The notes beneath the pieces are model-generated. The model saw only the letters and a list, made by a program, of their open reading frames with translations, was not told where the DNA came from and did not search any database. Below are positions 1-8,945 of a stretch of DNA of 64,000 nucleotides, in pieces. Location of the stretch: contig NZ_VUNQ01000001.1 in the NCBI RefSeq assembly GCF_009695605.1, positions 169,100 through 233,099 of the forward strand. The letters run 5' to 3'. This stretch comes from Tissierella pigra. Its GTDB lineage: Bacteria; Bacillota; Clostridia; Tissierellales; Tissierellaceae. Within the stretch, counting starts at the first letter, position 1. Every line of letters begins with the position of its first letter. The position numbers were made by a program, and so were the translations under genes.

Positions 1-296
1 AGCTTACTAATTATATCAATAGCTTTATCAGACCCTAAAGCTCTTTCCAGTACATCTTTAGCATAATTTATTCCACCTTCAGAAATATACTCCTGTGCAA
101 GACATATTTGATAAAACTCTTCAATAACAACTTGTTTTTCTTCTGGAGAAACCATCCTCATATTTGCAATTTGCAAAGTAAGTTCTTCCATTTCTTCCTC
201 ATTTAAATGTTTAAATATCTCAGCAGATTTCTGAGGTCCTAGAGCAATAAGTAGTATTGCCACCTTTTCTTTCCCGTTAAATTGTCTCTTAGACAT
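1..296 (-). CDS. fliG: Flagellar motor switch protein FliG, N-terminal part (cut by window edge)
   Basis: The first 98 residues are visible, beginning MSKRQFNGKEKVAIL and running through EIFKHLNEEEMEEL, which matches the N-terminal domain of FliG that docks on the FliF C-terminus. FliG forms the cytoplasmic switch ring that couples to the stator and reverses rotation. The ATG at 294-296 follows an AGGAG site 7 nt upstream. The gene is 11 nt downstream of fliF in the same operon. The rest of the gene lies beyond the left edge. Confidence 0.93.
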   Translation of the reverse strand, partial: MSKRQFNGKEKVAILLIALGPQKSAEIFKHLNEEEMEELTLQIANMRMVSPEEKQVVIEEFYQICLAQEYISEGGINYAKDVLERALGSDKAIDIISK

Positions 297-307
297 ATTA
301 AATTCTC

Positions 308-1828
308 CTATTCATTTAACCAATTTCTAAGCAACTGAGCAACTGCATCAGGTTTTTTCTCAATAAACTTATCAATTTGAGCCTTCATTTTTGATTCCTC
401 TGCTTCAAAATCCAAATCTGCAACTTCTAGTTCTATTGTAGATTTTTCCCCAAGAATTCTTTCTAATTCTTTTTCAGCAAGTTCCTTAGATTTCTTTCTT
501 CTATATAAAACTATACCTATTATTAATATAATTAGTGCCAATAAAATTCCAATATATAACCATCTATTAGTTCCTTCTTGAATAACATTACTGTCTGCTA
601 CCTGCTTAGTATTGAAGCTTGCTGCTTTTACTTGAACTTGCTTAGTATCTAAGCCTGTTGCCGCATATATTAGATCAGTGAATTCTTTTTCCATTTCAGG
701 AGTCATCTCTCCATCTATTAGAGCATCTTTATTTATTAATACTGCCACAGTAACACTCTCAACTTGTCCTGGAGCTTTGTTGATTTCTTTATTTATTTCA
801 TTTAATTCATTGTTTATTATTCTACTTACTTTATCGTATCTACTTGAACCATCATCTAATGTATTATAGTCTTCTACATTGGTTTCTGTTCCTGGTGCTC
901 CTCCTATTGCTCCTCCTACCATATGTTCCTCTACCTCTTCTAAAGAACGAATTAGTCCTTCTTCACTTCCTTCTAAAGGAGTAGCAAACTCAGTTATGGT
1001 GGTTTTCTCCATATCCATATTTATTTTTACACTTGACATTACATCTACATTGTTAAATCCAACAACGTTTCCTAAGAATTTTTTTATACTTTCATTTATT
1101 TTAGCTTCTATTCCGTTTTTTACCTCAAACTGATCCACTGAAAAAATGTTTTCTTCATCTTCTTCACCCAGTAATCTTCCCTCATTATCTACTACTTTAA
1201 CATCTTCTGGAATCATATTTATAGAACTTGCTACTAAATGCTTTATTGCTTTTACTTTTTCTGGTGATATTGGCCTATTATCCGATTTTACAATAAAAAC
1301 GGATGCTGTAGTTTTATTATCATCATTGTCTAACACAAAGTTAGTAGCTTCTTTTTGCTCTATAAATACTTCAGCACTATGTATTCCATCTATCTCTGAT
1401 ATTGTAGATGCTAATTCACTTTCATCAGCCTTTTTCATTCTCTGTTTTTTATCATAATCAGTCATAGTCCAGCTACTATCGTTAAAAGCATCCATATATG
1501 TATAGCCTTCTTTGGGTAATCCGTATGTAGCCAATTCTATTTTTATACGATTTTTGTTTTCCGCTGGTACTAAAATACTTTTTTGATCTTCCCCTGTTTT
1601 CCAGGCGACGCCCATTTCATCTAGCTTAGTAGTAATTTGTCCCATATCTTTTAAACTTAAGTCTCCATATAGAACTTCATAGGGCTTACGTGTTAACATA
1701 AGAATAAGTGCAGTTACAGCAAAAATAACAAATAAGCTAATAAATGCCAATTTAATTTTCTTTTTCTTATCCATTTCCTTCCAATGTTCTATTACCTGTG
1801 TTTTTAACTTATGTATCGATTCTTGCAC
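308..1828 (-). CDS. fliF: Flagellar M-ring protein FliF
   Basis: FliF forms the MS-ring in the inner membrane, the base on which the rotor and export gate assemble. Two membrane segments are visible, one near residues 25-46 (IKLAFISLFVIFAVTAL) and one near 424-445 (WLYIGILLALIILIIG), flanking the ring-building periplasmic region (YxxLYGDLSLKD start, YTYMDAFND motif). The C-terminus ends in an acidic and hydrophobic tail (QLLRNWLNE) of the kind that binds FliG. I chose the GTG at 1826-1828 because AGAGAGGTG lies 5 nt before it. An ATG seven codons upstream (1847-1849) has only the tail of fliE in front of it. About 506 residues, normal for the family. Confidence 0.93.
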   Translation of the reverse strand: MQESIHKLKTQVIEHWKEMDKKKKIKLAFISLFVIFAVTALILMLTRKPYEVLYGDLSLKDMGQITTKLDEMGVAWKTGEDQKSILVPAENKNRIKIELATYGLPKEGYTYMDAFNDSSWTMTDYDKKQRMKKADESELASTISEIDGIHSAEVFIEQKEATNFVLDNDDNKTTASVFIVKSDNRPISPEKVKAIKHLVASSINMIPEDVKVVDNEGRLLGEEDEENIFSVDQFEVKNGIEAKINESIKKFLGNVVGFNNVDVMSSVKINMDMEKTTITEFATPLEGSEEGLIRSLEEVEEHMVGGAIGGAPGTETNVEDYNTLDDGSSRYDKVSRIINNELNEINKEINKAPGQVESVTVAVLINKDALIDGEMTPEMEKEFTDLIYAATGLDTKQVQVKAASFNTKQVADSNVIQEGTNRWLYIGILLALIILIIGIVLYRRKKSKELAEKELERILGEKSTIELEVADLDFEAEESKMKAQIDKFIEKKPDAVAQLLRNWLNE

Positions 1829-1851
1829 TGTTGCACCTCTCTCTATCATTG

Positions 1852-2148
1852 TTAAATTTGAATTCTCATAATTTCTTTATATGCTTCTACAACTTTACCT
1901 CTTATGGCCATAACAACTTGTAGAGCAGTATCTGCCTTATCAGCAGCTATTGTAACATCATGAAGGTTGTCCACTTCTCCTATGGCTAACATTTTTTTAT
2001 ACTCTTGACTTTCTAATTGCATTTCATTGACTTTATCCAAGGCATTATTTAATAAGCTACCAAAGCTGTCTGCTGTTTTAGTGTTTGTTATTTTGTCATT
2101 TTTTGTAGATAGTAAACTATTATAATTATTAATTTTATTTATATACAA
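1852..2148 (-). CDS. fliE: Flagellar hook-basal body protein FliE
   Basis: A 98-residue protein with the conserved FliE C-terminal half (LHDVTIAADKADTAL, then VRGKVVEAYKEIMRI-type ending). FliE is exported and links the MS-ring to the proximal rod proteins FlgB and FlgC. The start is TTG at 2146-2148, with AGGAGG eight bases upstream. That ribosome site overlaps the flgC stop codon, so the two genes are translationally coupled. Confidence 0.92.
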   Translation of the reverse strand: MYINKINNYNSLLSTKNDKITNTKTADSFGSLLNNALDKVNEMQLESQEYKKMLAIGEVDNLHDVTIAADKADTALQVVMAIRGKVVEAYKEIMRIQI

Positions 2149-2153
2149 TATTC

Positions 2154-2594
2154 TTACCTCCTACCAATATCTAAAGCTTTCATTAACATAGACTTAGATG
2201 CGTTCATAGCTGTTATGTTAGCGTCATATGAACGCTGAGCACTGATTAAATCCACCATTTCTTTTACAGTGTCTACATTTGGTTTCTGAACATATCCATT
2301 TTCATCAGCATCTGGATGTCCTGGTTCATATATAAGTTTAAAAGGAGATTCATCTTCAACTATTTTACTAATCTTAACGCCCTTACCACTTATTTTATTG
2401 CTATATTTACTTAGCTGTTCTTCAAATGATGTGGATTTATTTTCTTCAAATATAGCTATTTGTCTTCTATAAGGCATTCCTCCTGTTGCCCTTGTAGTAT
2501 TTACATTGGCCATATTCTTTGTAATTATATCTATTCTAGTTTTTTCAGCTGTTAAAGCACTGGCTGATATATTAATTGGATTAAAAAGACTCAT
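2154..2594 (-). CDS. flgC: Flagellar basal-body rod protein FlgC
   Basis: 146 residues, the usual length. The N-terminus (INISASALTAEKTRIDIITKNMANVNTT) and the C-terminal helix (DLISAQRSYDANITAMNASKSM) are the paired helices typical of rod and hook proteins, with the NMANVNT and RSYDANI signatures. It forms part of the proximal rod that crosses the envelope. It lies 2 nt after flgB and directly before fliE. Confidence 0.95.
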   Translation of the reverse strand: MSLFNPINISASALTAEKTRIDIITKNMANVNTTRATGGMPYRRQIAIFEENKSTSFEEQLSKYSNKISGKGVKISKIVEDESPFKLIYEPGHPDADENGYVQKPNVDTVKEMVDLISAQRSYDANITAMNASKSMLMKALDIGRR

Positions 2595-2596
2595 AA

Positions 2597-2998
2597 TTAT
2601 TTACTCCCTTCAGTAATAACATTTTTAATTTTATCGAATTCACCAGTTATTTGTCGTACCAAAGCATCGTACATAATAGTATTTTTAGCTAAATCCCCAG
2701 ACTCTATATCTATATTTACATTGTTTCCATCTATTCTATAAGATGTAGATTTATCTTCTACAACCATAGGAGAAAATGAACTTCTACCTACATCAATGTG
2801 ATTTTTATGAGTCTTTGTTAGATCTATTTTTCTACTATTTATACTTTGCTTTAATTGATCTTCAAAAGTTACTATTTTTCTTTTATAATTCGGAGTATTT
2901 TCATTAGCCATATTATGAGATATCGCTTTATGTCTTTCCCAAGTTCCATCTAAAGCTTTTTGATAAAAGTTGACATTATTATACATACCCTTAAACAT
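2597..2998 (-). CDS. flgB: Flagellar basal-body rod protein FlgB
   Basis: 133 residues starting MFKGMYNNVNFYQKAL, with the HNMANENTPNYKRK motif of the rod family and a helical C-terminus. It is the first gene of the flagellar operon, which continues flgC-fliE-fliF-fliG. The ATG at 2996-2998 is preceded by GGGGTGA, which favours it over an in-frame start five codons upstream. Candidate housekeeping promoters lie just upstream. Confidence 0.94.
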   Translation of the reverse strand: MFKGMYNNVNFYQKALDGTWERHKAISHNMANENTPNYKRKIVTFEDQLKQSINSRKIDLTKTHKNHIDVGRSSFSPMVVEDKSTSYRIDGNNVNIDIESGDLAKNTIMYDALVRQITGEFDKIKNVITEGSK

Positions 2999-3025
2999 TA
3001 AATCACCCCACAATTTTATAATATA

Positions 3026-3054
3026 ATCATATCTTAATTGAAATAATATATCAA
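3026..3054 (-). promoter_or_regulatory. Candidate sigma-A promoter P1 for the flgB operon
   Basis: On the minus strand TTGATA (-35, 3049-3054) and TATGAT (-10, 3026-3031) are separated by exactly 17 nt. Transcription would start about 20 nt before the flgB start codon. Each box has one mismatch to consensus. Confidence 0.65.
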
Positions 3055-3079
3055 ATTATAGTTATATGACATATTACAT

Positions 3080-3111
3080 CCTTTTTCTGCCTATTATTCC
3101 CTTTTTCGCCT
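3080..3111 (-). repeat. Direct repeat upstream of flgB
   Basis: On the minus strand AGGCGAAAAAGG (3100-3111) and AGGCAGAAAAAGG (3080-3092) are near-identical and offset by about 20 nt, close to two helical turns. They lie between the two candidate flgB promoters, so they could be a regulator site. This is an inference. Confidence 0.4.
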
Positions 3112-3122
3112 TTGATACTAAT

Positions 3123-3151
3123 ATTTTACAATTTTCACATGGTTAATTCAA
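3123..3151 (-). promoter_or_regulatory. Candidate sigma-A promoter P2 for the flgB operon
   Basis: Minus-strand TTGAAT (3146-3151), a 17-nt spacer and TAAAAT (3123-3128). It lies upstream of P1 and of the direct repeats, after the codY terminator. Confidence 0.5.
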
Positions 3152-3192
3152 GCTTTAAATGAATTAAATATTTAAATCATTACTAAAGTCCT

Positions 3193-3224
3193 AAAAAAAA
3201 GAATAGTAAATTTACTATTCTTTT
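3193..3224 (-). terminator. Intrinsic terminator of codY
   Basis: On the minus strand an inverted repeat centred at 3210/3211 (GAATAGTAAA and TTTACTATTC arms) is followed by eight T residues. The codY stop codon lies inside the stem. It separates codY from the flagellar operon. Confidence 0.8.
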
Positions 3225-3994
3225 GACTTTAAAAGTTCGTCTATTAACTTATCATTTAATATTTTAATATGAGTTCCCTTCATACCTAAGGATCTTGATT
3301 CTATAACTCCTGCACTTTCAAACTTTCTTAGTGCATTTACTATAACAGATCTGGTTATTCCTACTCTATCAGCTATTTTACTTGCAACCAGTAGTCCTTC
3401 ATTACCTTCTAGTTCTCTAAATATATGTTCCATAGCTTCTAGTTCTGAATAAGAAAGAGTTCCTATTGCCATCTGAACAATAGATTTTTTTCTTGCATCT
3501 TCTTCTATTTCTTCAGATTTTGCTCTTAATATTTCCATTCCTACAATAGTGGCACTATATTCTGCTAAAATAAGATCCTCTTCAGTAAATTCTACTCCAA
3601 ATCTAGCTAGAACTAATGTACCCAATCTTTTTCCACTACTATTTATCGGGATTACAGTTGCTATTTTATCTGGATAAGGGCATTCTGATATTTGGTCAAA
3701 GACACAATCAGTAACTTCTCTCATATTCTCGTTTGTTTCATTGTATCTTAATAGTTCCTCATTGTATTTTTTAGGGAATCTTTTTTCCTTAACTATTTCT
3801 GCTTGAACTATATCACAATCAAAGCCTGATGCCAACTCATATCCTAATACCTTACCACTAGTACTGGCTATATAGACATTGGCTTTAAGTATATCACTAA
3901 GTATCTCGCTTAATTCTGAAAAGGAAACTGGTTTTGTACCATACCCTTGTAATGTCTTATTTAATCTTCTAGTCTTCTGTAATAAACTTTCCAC
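3215..3994 (-). CDS. codY: GTP-sensing transcriptional repressor CodY
   Basis: 259 residues, the standard CodY length. An N-terminal GAF-type domain that senses branched-chain amino acids spans about 1-155 (begins [13 protein letters not shown]). A C-terminal winged helix carries the family recognition helix ([21 protein letters not shown], about 202-222). CodY represses nutrient-acquisition genes while GTP and isoleucine are high. It sits between topA and flgB as in Bacillus, but the trmFO, xerC and hslVU genes that separate topA from codY there are absent. A CodY-like box lies 100 nt upstream, which suggests autoregulation. Confidence 0.97.
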   Translation of the reverse strand: MESLLQKTRRLNKTLQGYGTKPVSFSELSEILSDILKANVYIASTSGKVLGYELASGFDCDIVQAEIVKEKRFPKKYNEELLRYNETNENMREVTDCVFDQISECPYPDKIATVIPINSSGKRLGTLVLARFGVEFTEEDLILAEYSATIVGMEILRAKSEEIEEDARKKSIVQMAIGTLSYSELEAMEHIFRELEGNEGLLVASKIADRVGITRSVIVNALRKFESAGVIESRSLGMKGTHIKILNDKLIDELLKSKE

Positions 3995-4096
3995 TAATTA
4001 ATCCTCCTTTTAAAAATATAATTTATTGTCTATAATTTCTATCACTTATTGTAATATTTAAATTATCATACTATGATTTTACTACAAAAATATAAT

Positions 4097-4111
4097 ATTG
4101 TACAGAAAATT
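4097..4111 (-). promoter_or_regulatory. CodY-box-like operator upstream of codY
   Basis: Minus-strand AATTTTCTGTACAAT matches 12 of 15 positions of the published consensus AATTTTCWGAAAATT. It lies between the topA stop and the codY start, about 103 nt before the start codon. Weak -10-like AT boxes follow, but I see no convincing complete promoter. Confidence 0.45.
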
Positions 4112-4119
4112 TTAATTAT

Positions 4120-6204
4120 TTATACTTTTTTGATTTCACTATAACCACAATCTTTATCCATACAATTAAGTTTGTTTTCTTTCTTAGTTCTTTTTATAAC
4201 CATAATCCCTTTACACTGTGGACATCTTTCTTTAACTGGTTCATCCCATGAGACAAAGTCACACTCTGGATAATTACTGCATCCATAGAAGATTCTACCT
4301 TTTTTTGATCTTCTTTTTACAAGATTTCCATTACATTTAGGACACTTTATGTCTAACTCATCTACTATAGCTTTAGTATTTTTACATTCTGGATATCCAG
4401 GACATGCTAAAAATTTACCAAATCTACCATGTTTTACTACCATGTTTTTACCACATTTTTCACATATTACATCAGATACTTCATCTTTAATTTCAATTTC
4501 CTCAATTTCTTCTTCAGCCTTTTTTAATACTATTGCAAAATCTTTATAAAAATCTTCAACAACTTTAACCCATGGCAAATTTCCTTCTGCAATTTCATCA
4601 AGTTTTTCTTCTAATTCTGCTGTAAATTCTTCATTTACAATATCCTTGAAGTACTCTATTAATAACTCATTTACTAAAAATCCTAACTCTGTAGGCACAA
4701 AAGATTTTTTATCTAAGTTAACATAGTCCCTAGATAAAATAGTGGCAATTGTAGGTGCAAAGGTACTTGGTCTACCAATTCCCAGTTCCTCTAATATTTT
4801 AATCAGAGAAGCTTCTGTATATCTGCCAGGTGGCTGAGTAAAATGTTGATTTGGTATGATTTTATTTACTAATAGTCTATCTCCTATATCCAATAAAGGT
4901 ATTTTCATATCCTTTTCTTCTTCATCACTGGTAACATAAATTCTTAAGAATCCATCAAACGTAAGTTTTGAACCATTAGATTTAAATAAAACATCATTAC
5001 TATTTATAGTAACAGAAATAGTATTATAAACTGCCGGAGTCATCTGTGACCCTAAGAATCTTTCCCAAATCATTTTATAAAGTTTAAATTGATCTTGAGT
5101 TAAAGAATCCCTAATTAAAGTGGGAGTTTTAAGTATATCAGTAGGTCTTATACCTTCATGGGCATCTTGAGAATCCTTCTTAGATTTATTTGTATAATCA
5201 TTACCATTGTTTGTATACTTATCTCCATAATTTTCTTTAATAAATGAAATTGCTGATTGTATTGCTTCTTTTGACACTCTTGTGGAGTCAGTTCTCATAT
5301 AAGTAATTAATCCTACAGATCCTTCTCCTTTTATATCAATTCCCTCATATAATTGTTGAGCAACAATCATAGTCTTTTTTGTGGTAAATCCTAGTTTTTT
5401 TGAGGCATCTTGCTGTAAAGTACTTGTAGTATATGGGGGATATGGATTTCTTCTTTTATTTCCTTTTTTTACATTAGTTACAACGAAGTTGTCTAAATCT
5501 ATTTTGTCTAAAATTCTATCTACTTCTGACTTATTCTTTAAATCAATTTTCTTTTCTTTATTTTCTATATTTTCACCATAGAAAGTAGCATCAAATTTTT
5601 CTTTATCTTTTTCTAAATTTGCTTTTATGCTCCAATATTCTTCAGGTATAAAGTTTTGAATTTCATTTTCTCTATCACAAATTAACTTAACTGCTACAGA
5701 TTGTACTCTACCTGCACTTAATCCTTTCCTTATTTTTCTCCATAATAAAGGACTTATTTTATATCCTACAAGTCTATCCAGTACCCTTCTAGCTTGTTGA
5801 GCATCAACTAAAGATAAATCTAGTTCTCTTGGTTTCTTAATGGCATTTTTTATAGCATCTTTAGTTATTTCATTGAACTCTACTCTAACTTTATCCTTTT
5901 CATCTATACCTAAAATATAAGCTAAATGCCATGATATTGCTTCACCTTCTCTATCAGGGTCTGTTGCAAGAAATATTTTTTTTGATTTTTTAGCTTCATT
6001 TTTTAATTCTTTTATGACAGGTCCTTTACCCCTTATGGTTATATATTTAGGTTCAAACTGTTTATCGATGTCAATTCCCAATGTACTCTTTGGTAGATCT
6101 CGTATATGCCCTACTGAAGCTACTACTTTATAGTTTTTCCCTAAAAATCTTTCAATAGTCTTTGCTTTAGCTGGTGACTCGACTATTACTAAGTTTTTTT
6201 GCAA
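4120..6204 (-). CDS. topA: DNA topoisomerase I (type IA)
   Basis: 694 residues. The Toprim domain is at the N-terminus (IVESPAKAKTI with catalytic Glu9, and DPDREGE at 82-88). The nucleophile is Tyr302 in GLITYMRTDSTR. Three four-cysteine zinc ribbons close the protein (about 585-690), the Firmicute TopA layout. It relaxes negative supercoils. Translation starts at TTG (6202-6204) with GGAGGTG eight bases upstream. It is followed by codY with no clear terminator, so read-through is likely. Confidence 0.97.
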   Translation of the reverse strand: MQKNLVIVESPAKAKTIERFLGKNYKVVASVGHIRDLPKSTLGIDIDKQFEPKYITIRGKGPVIKELKNEAKKSKKIFLATDPDREGEAISWHLAYILGIDEKDKVRVEFNEITKDAIKNAIKKPRELDLSLVDAQQARRVLDRLVGYKISPLLWRKIRKGLSAGRVQSVAVKLICDRENEIQNFIPEEYWSIKANLEKDKEKFDATFYGENIENKEKKIDLKNKSEVDRILDKIDLDNFVVTNVKKGNKRRNPYPPYTTSTLQQDASKKLGFTTKKTMIVAQQLYEGIDIKGEGSVGLITYMRTDSTRVSKEAIQSAISFIKENYGDKYTNNGNDYTNKSKKDSQDAHEGIRPTDILKTPTLIRDSLTQDQFKLYKMIWERFLGSQMTPAVYNTISVTINSNDVLFKSNGSKLTFDGFLRIYVTSDEEEKDMKIPLLDIGDRLLVNKIIPNQHFTQPPGRYTEASLIKILEELGIGRPSTFAPTIATILSRDYVNLDKKSFVPTELGFLVNELLIEYFKDIVNEEFTAELEEKLDEIAEGNLPWVKVVEDFYKDFAIVLKKAEEEIEEIEIKDEVSDVICEKCGKNMVVKHGRFGKFLACPGYPECKNTKAIVDELDIKCPKCNGNLVKRRSKKGRIFYGCSNYPECDFVSWDEPVKERCPQCKGIMVIKRTKKENKLNCMDKDCGYSEIKKV

Positions 6205-6228
6205 TATTTACACCTCCATTAAGTAAAT

Positions 6229-7332
6229 CTAGCAAATAGTAAATACTCTACTAGATAATTCCTTAACTATACCTTTTAGTTCTAGTATTGTTAGTATACT
6301 ATTTAATTCAGCTATATCTATTCCCAATTTATATGAAATAGCATCTAAGTGCATGGGTTCTTCTTCTAAAATCCTGATTATATTTATCTCTGTTTCACTA
6401 TAATTTGAATAATCAATTTCAGTCTTTTTTTGCATTTTATTTAAAGATAGTTTTTCTTGAAGCTCATAAATTTCCTCAATAATATCGTCTATTTCTAGAA
6501 GTGGCTTTGCACCATCTTTAATTAGCTTATTTGTTCCAACACTAAATATGCTATTAATATTACCTGGCAAAGCAAACACATCCCTACCTTGATCTATTCC
6601 ATGATGAGCCGTAATCAAAGACCCTGATTTTTCTTGAGCTTCAATTACTACTACTCCCAAAGACAGTCCTGATATTATTCTGTTTCTTTGAGGAAAGTTA
6701 TAGGCTAAAGGTGGAGTTCCCAGTGGAAATTCAGAAATTATACATCCCTTTTCTCCTACTTCTTTATATAAAGATAAGTTTTTCTTTGGATAGATAACAT
6801 CTATTCCATTTCCAATAACTCCTATTGTTCTTCCTCCATTATCTAAAGCAGTTTTATGAGCAATGGTGTCTATACCTAAAGCTAAACCACTGATAATTGT
6901 AATTCCTAAATCCAGCAATTCCTTTGTGAATTTTTCACAAGCCCATTTTCCATAAGAAGTGGCTTTTCTAGAGCCAACTATGGCTATTCCTAAACTATCT
7001 TCTGGTAAAATAGTACCTTTTGTATAAAGTACTTTGGGATTATCATCTATATATCTTAACCTTTTTGGATAATTTTCATCATATATTGTTATTATATTAA
7101 TATCATGTTTTTCTATATTATAAAGCATTCTTTTTATATTATCTTTATTTTTATTATATATTATTTTTTCTTTTACTTCTTTTCTTATATTTTCTATGGA
7201 ATAAATTTGTTCATTATGAACCTCTAATATTTCTCTTAAATCATTAAAATCATCAATTATTTTATTTATATTACTATTTCCTATGCCCAAACTATTTAAC
7301 CAAATAAGAACTTCCCTTTCAGTAATATCCAT
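6229..7332 (-). CDS. dprA: DNA-processing protein DprA/Smf
   Basis: 367 residues. The Rossmann-like core carries the family signature (AIVGSRKATSYG, then GLALGIDTIAHKTAL and GVIGNGIDVIYP). A short N-terminal helical region and a C-terminal winged helix (EEPMHLDAISYKLGIDIAEL) flank it. DprA loads RecA on incoming single-stranded DNA during transformation. It directly follows comM (6 nt) and precedes topA. A 7-bp inverted repeat (7332-7352) surrounds its ribosome site. Confidence 0.95.
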   Translation of the reverse strand: MDITEREVLIWLNSLGIGNSNINKIIDDFNDLREILEVHNEQIYSIENIRKEVKEKIIYNKNKDNIKRMLYNIEKHDINIITIYDENYPKRLRYIDDNPKVLYTKGTILPEDSLGIAIVGSRKATSYGKWACEKFTKELLDLGITIISGLALGIDTIAHKTALDNGGRTIGVIGNGIDVIYPKKNLSLYKEVGEKGCIISEFPLGTPPLAYNFPQRNRIISGLSLGVVVIEAQEKSGSLITAHHGIDQGRDVFALPGNINSIFSVGTNKLIKDGAKPLLEIDDIIEEIYELQEKLSLNKMQKKTEIDYSNYSETEINIIRILEEEPMHLDAISYKLGIDIAELNSILTILELKGIVKELSSRVFTIC

Positions 7333-7338
7333 ATTGGC

Positions 7339-8868
7339 CTACCCCCAATATTTATTATCTAACGTTCTATATCTTATGGCTTCTAATATATGTTTATCTT
7401 GTATTTTTTCTTCACCATCTAAATCGGCAATTGTTCTAGATAATTTAAGTAGTTTATTATATGTTCTTCCACTAAATTTATATCTTTCAAAAGCCAGGTT
7501 CATTATGTTCTCTGAGGAATTTGTTAAATTACAATATTTCTTTATATCTCTAGTAGGCATTTGAGAATTAGTAAAAATTCTATTACCTTTAAATCTTTCC
7601 AATTGAATATCTCTGGCTTTTTTAACTCTACTCCTAATAATTGAAGATCTTTCTTCATTATTATCTTTTTGTAAATCATCATATTTAACTGGTGAGACTT
7701 CTATATGAATATCAATTCTATCTAGTAAGGGATTACTAATTTTCCCTAAATATCTATCTATTTGATTTTGAGAGCAGGTACATTCATGCAAGGAAGATCC
7801 ATAGTATCCACATGGACACAAATTCATGCTGGCGATGAACATAAACTTAGCTGGATATGTTAAACTGGCACTTGTTCTCGAAATAGTAACAACCCCATCT
7901 TCTAATGGCTGACGCAATACTTCCAATACATTTTTAGGAAATTCAGGCAATTCATCTAAAAATAAAACTCCATTATGGGCCAATGATACTTCACCAGGCT
8001 TTGGAATTCTTCCTCCACCTATTAGAGACGTAGCTGATGCTGTATGATGCGGGGACCTAAATGGTGGATTTTTAACTAAAGAATTAGAAGGTAATAGTCC
8101 TGATATACTATATATTTTAGTAACTTCTATAGACTCTTCAAATGATAACTGTGGCATTATAGTAGGTAGTCTTTTGGCTGCCATGGTTTTTCCAGCACCT
8201 GGTGGACCTATTATAATAATATTATGTGCTCCAGCAGCAGATACTTCCAAGGCTCTTTTAAGACTTGCTTGACCTTTGATGTCAGAAAAATCTAAAAGAT
8301 GTTCCTCAGTATTTAAATCTATTAATTTTTTCTGTCTTATATAGGGGGTTATGCGTATTTCATTGTTCAGAAAATCTACTACTTCCTTTAAATCTCTTAT
8401 GGGTATTATCTCCATATCTTCCATGACATTACACTCATCTTTATTTTCATAGGGAACTATACACCTTGAAATATTTAATTGTCTCATGGCAATTACCATA
8501 GGCAATGCACCTTGGATTGGATTTAATTTCCCATCTAAAGAAAGTTCTCCAAGAAAAACAGTATTATCTATATCAAATCCCGATATAATTCCAGATGATT
8601 TTAAAATACCTATTGCAATGGCTAAATCTATCTGTGAGCCTTCTTTTTTTAAATTAGCCGGTGCTAAGTTAATAGTAATTCTACTTAAAGGAAATTCATA
8701 TCCACTATTCTTTATAGCTGCTCTGACACGCTCCTTAGATTCTTTTATAGAAGTATCTGCAAGTCCAACTATGTTAAAAACAGGAAGTCCTCTTGATAAA
8801 TCTGTTTCAACTTCTATAATATTTCCATTTAGTCCCTGCAATACACAAGTATTGATTTTTGAATACAT
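7339..8868 (-). CDS. comM: Mg-chelatase-like AAA ATPase, ComM/YifB family
   Basis: 509 residues. An N-terminal Lon-protease-like fold (LSRGLPVFNIVGLADTSIKESKERVRAA) precedes an AAA+ module with Walker A GPPGAGKT (about residues 220-227) and Walker B GVLFLDELPEF, then a C-terminal Mg-chelatase subdomain containing a CPCG cysteine cluster. In Gram-negative transformers ComM is a branch-migration helicase. The role in Firmicutes is less clear. Adjacent to dprA, consistent with handling of imported DNA. Confidence 0.93.
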   Translation of the reverse strand: MYSKINTCVLQGLNGNIIEVETDLSRGLPVFNIVGLADTSIKESKERVRAAIKNSGYEFPLSRITINLAPANLKKEGSQIDLAIAIGILKSSGIISGFDIDNTVFLGELSLDGKLNPIQGALPMVIAMRQLNISRCIVPYENKDECNVMEDMEIIPIRDLKEVVDFLNNEIRITPYIRQKKLIDLNTEEHLLDFSDIKGQASLKRALEVSAAGAHNIIIIGPPGAGKTMAAKRLPTIMPQLSFEESIEVTKIYSISGLLPSNSLVKNPPFRSPHHTASATSLIGGGRIPKPGEVSLAHNGVLFLDELPEFPKNVLEVLRQPLEDGVVTISRTSASLTYPAKFMFIASMNLCPCGYYGSSLHECTCSQNQIDRYLGKISNPLLDRIDIHIEVSPVKYDDLQKDNNEERSSIIRSRVKKARDIQLERFKGNRIFTNSQMPTRDIKKYCNLTNSSENIMNLAFERYKFSGRTYNKLLKLSRTIADLDGEEKIQDKHILEAIRYRTLDNKYWG

Positions 8869-8901
8869 AATAAACCCCTCTTTTATATGTAATTATTATC
8901 T

Positions 8902-8917
8902 TATTACCTGGGTAATA
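8902..8917. repeat. Short dyad in the yraN-comM gap
   Basis: TATTACC and GGTAATA arms are separated by 2 nt, in the 77-nt gap 34 nt before the comM start. The shape suits a dimeric repressor site. It is not followed by a T-run, so it is not a terminator. Function unknown. Confidence 0.35.
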
Positions 8918-8945
8918 GTGAAAATATGCTTTATATCAAGTTTTA

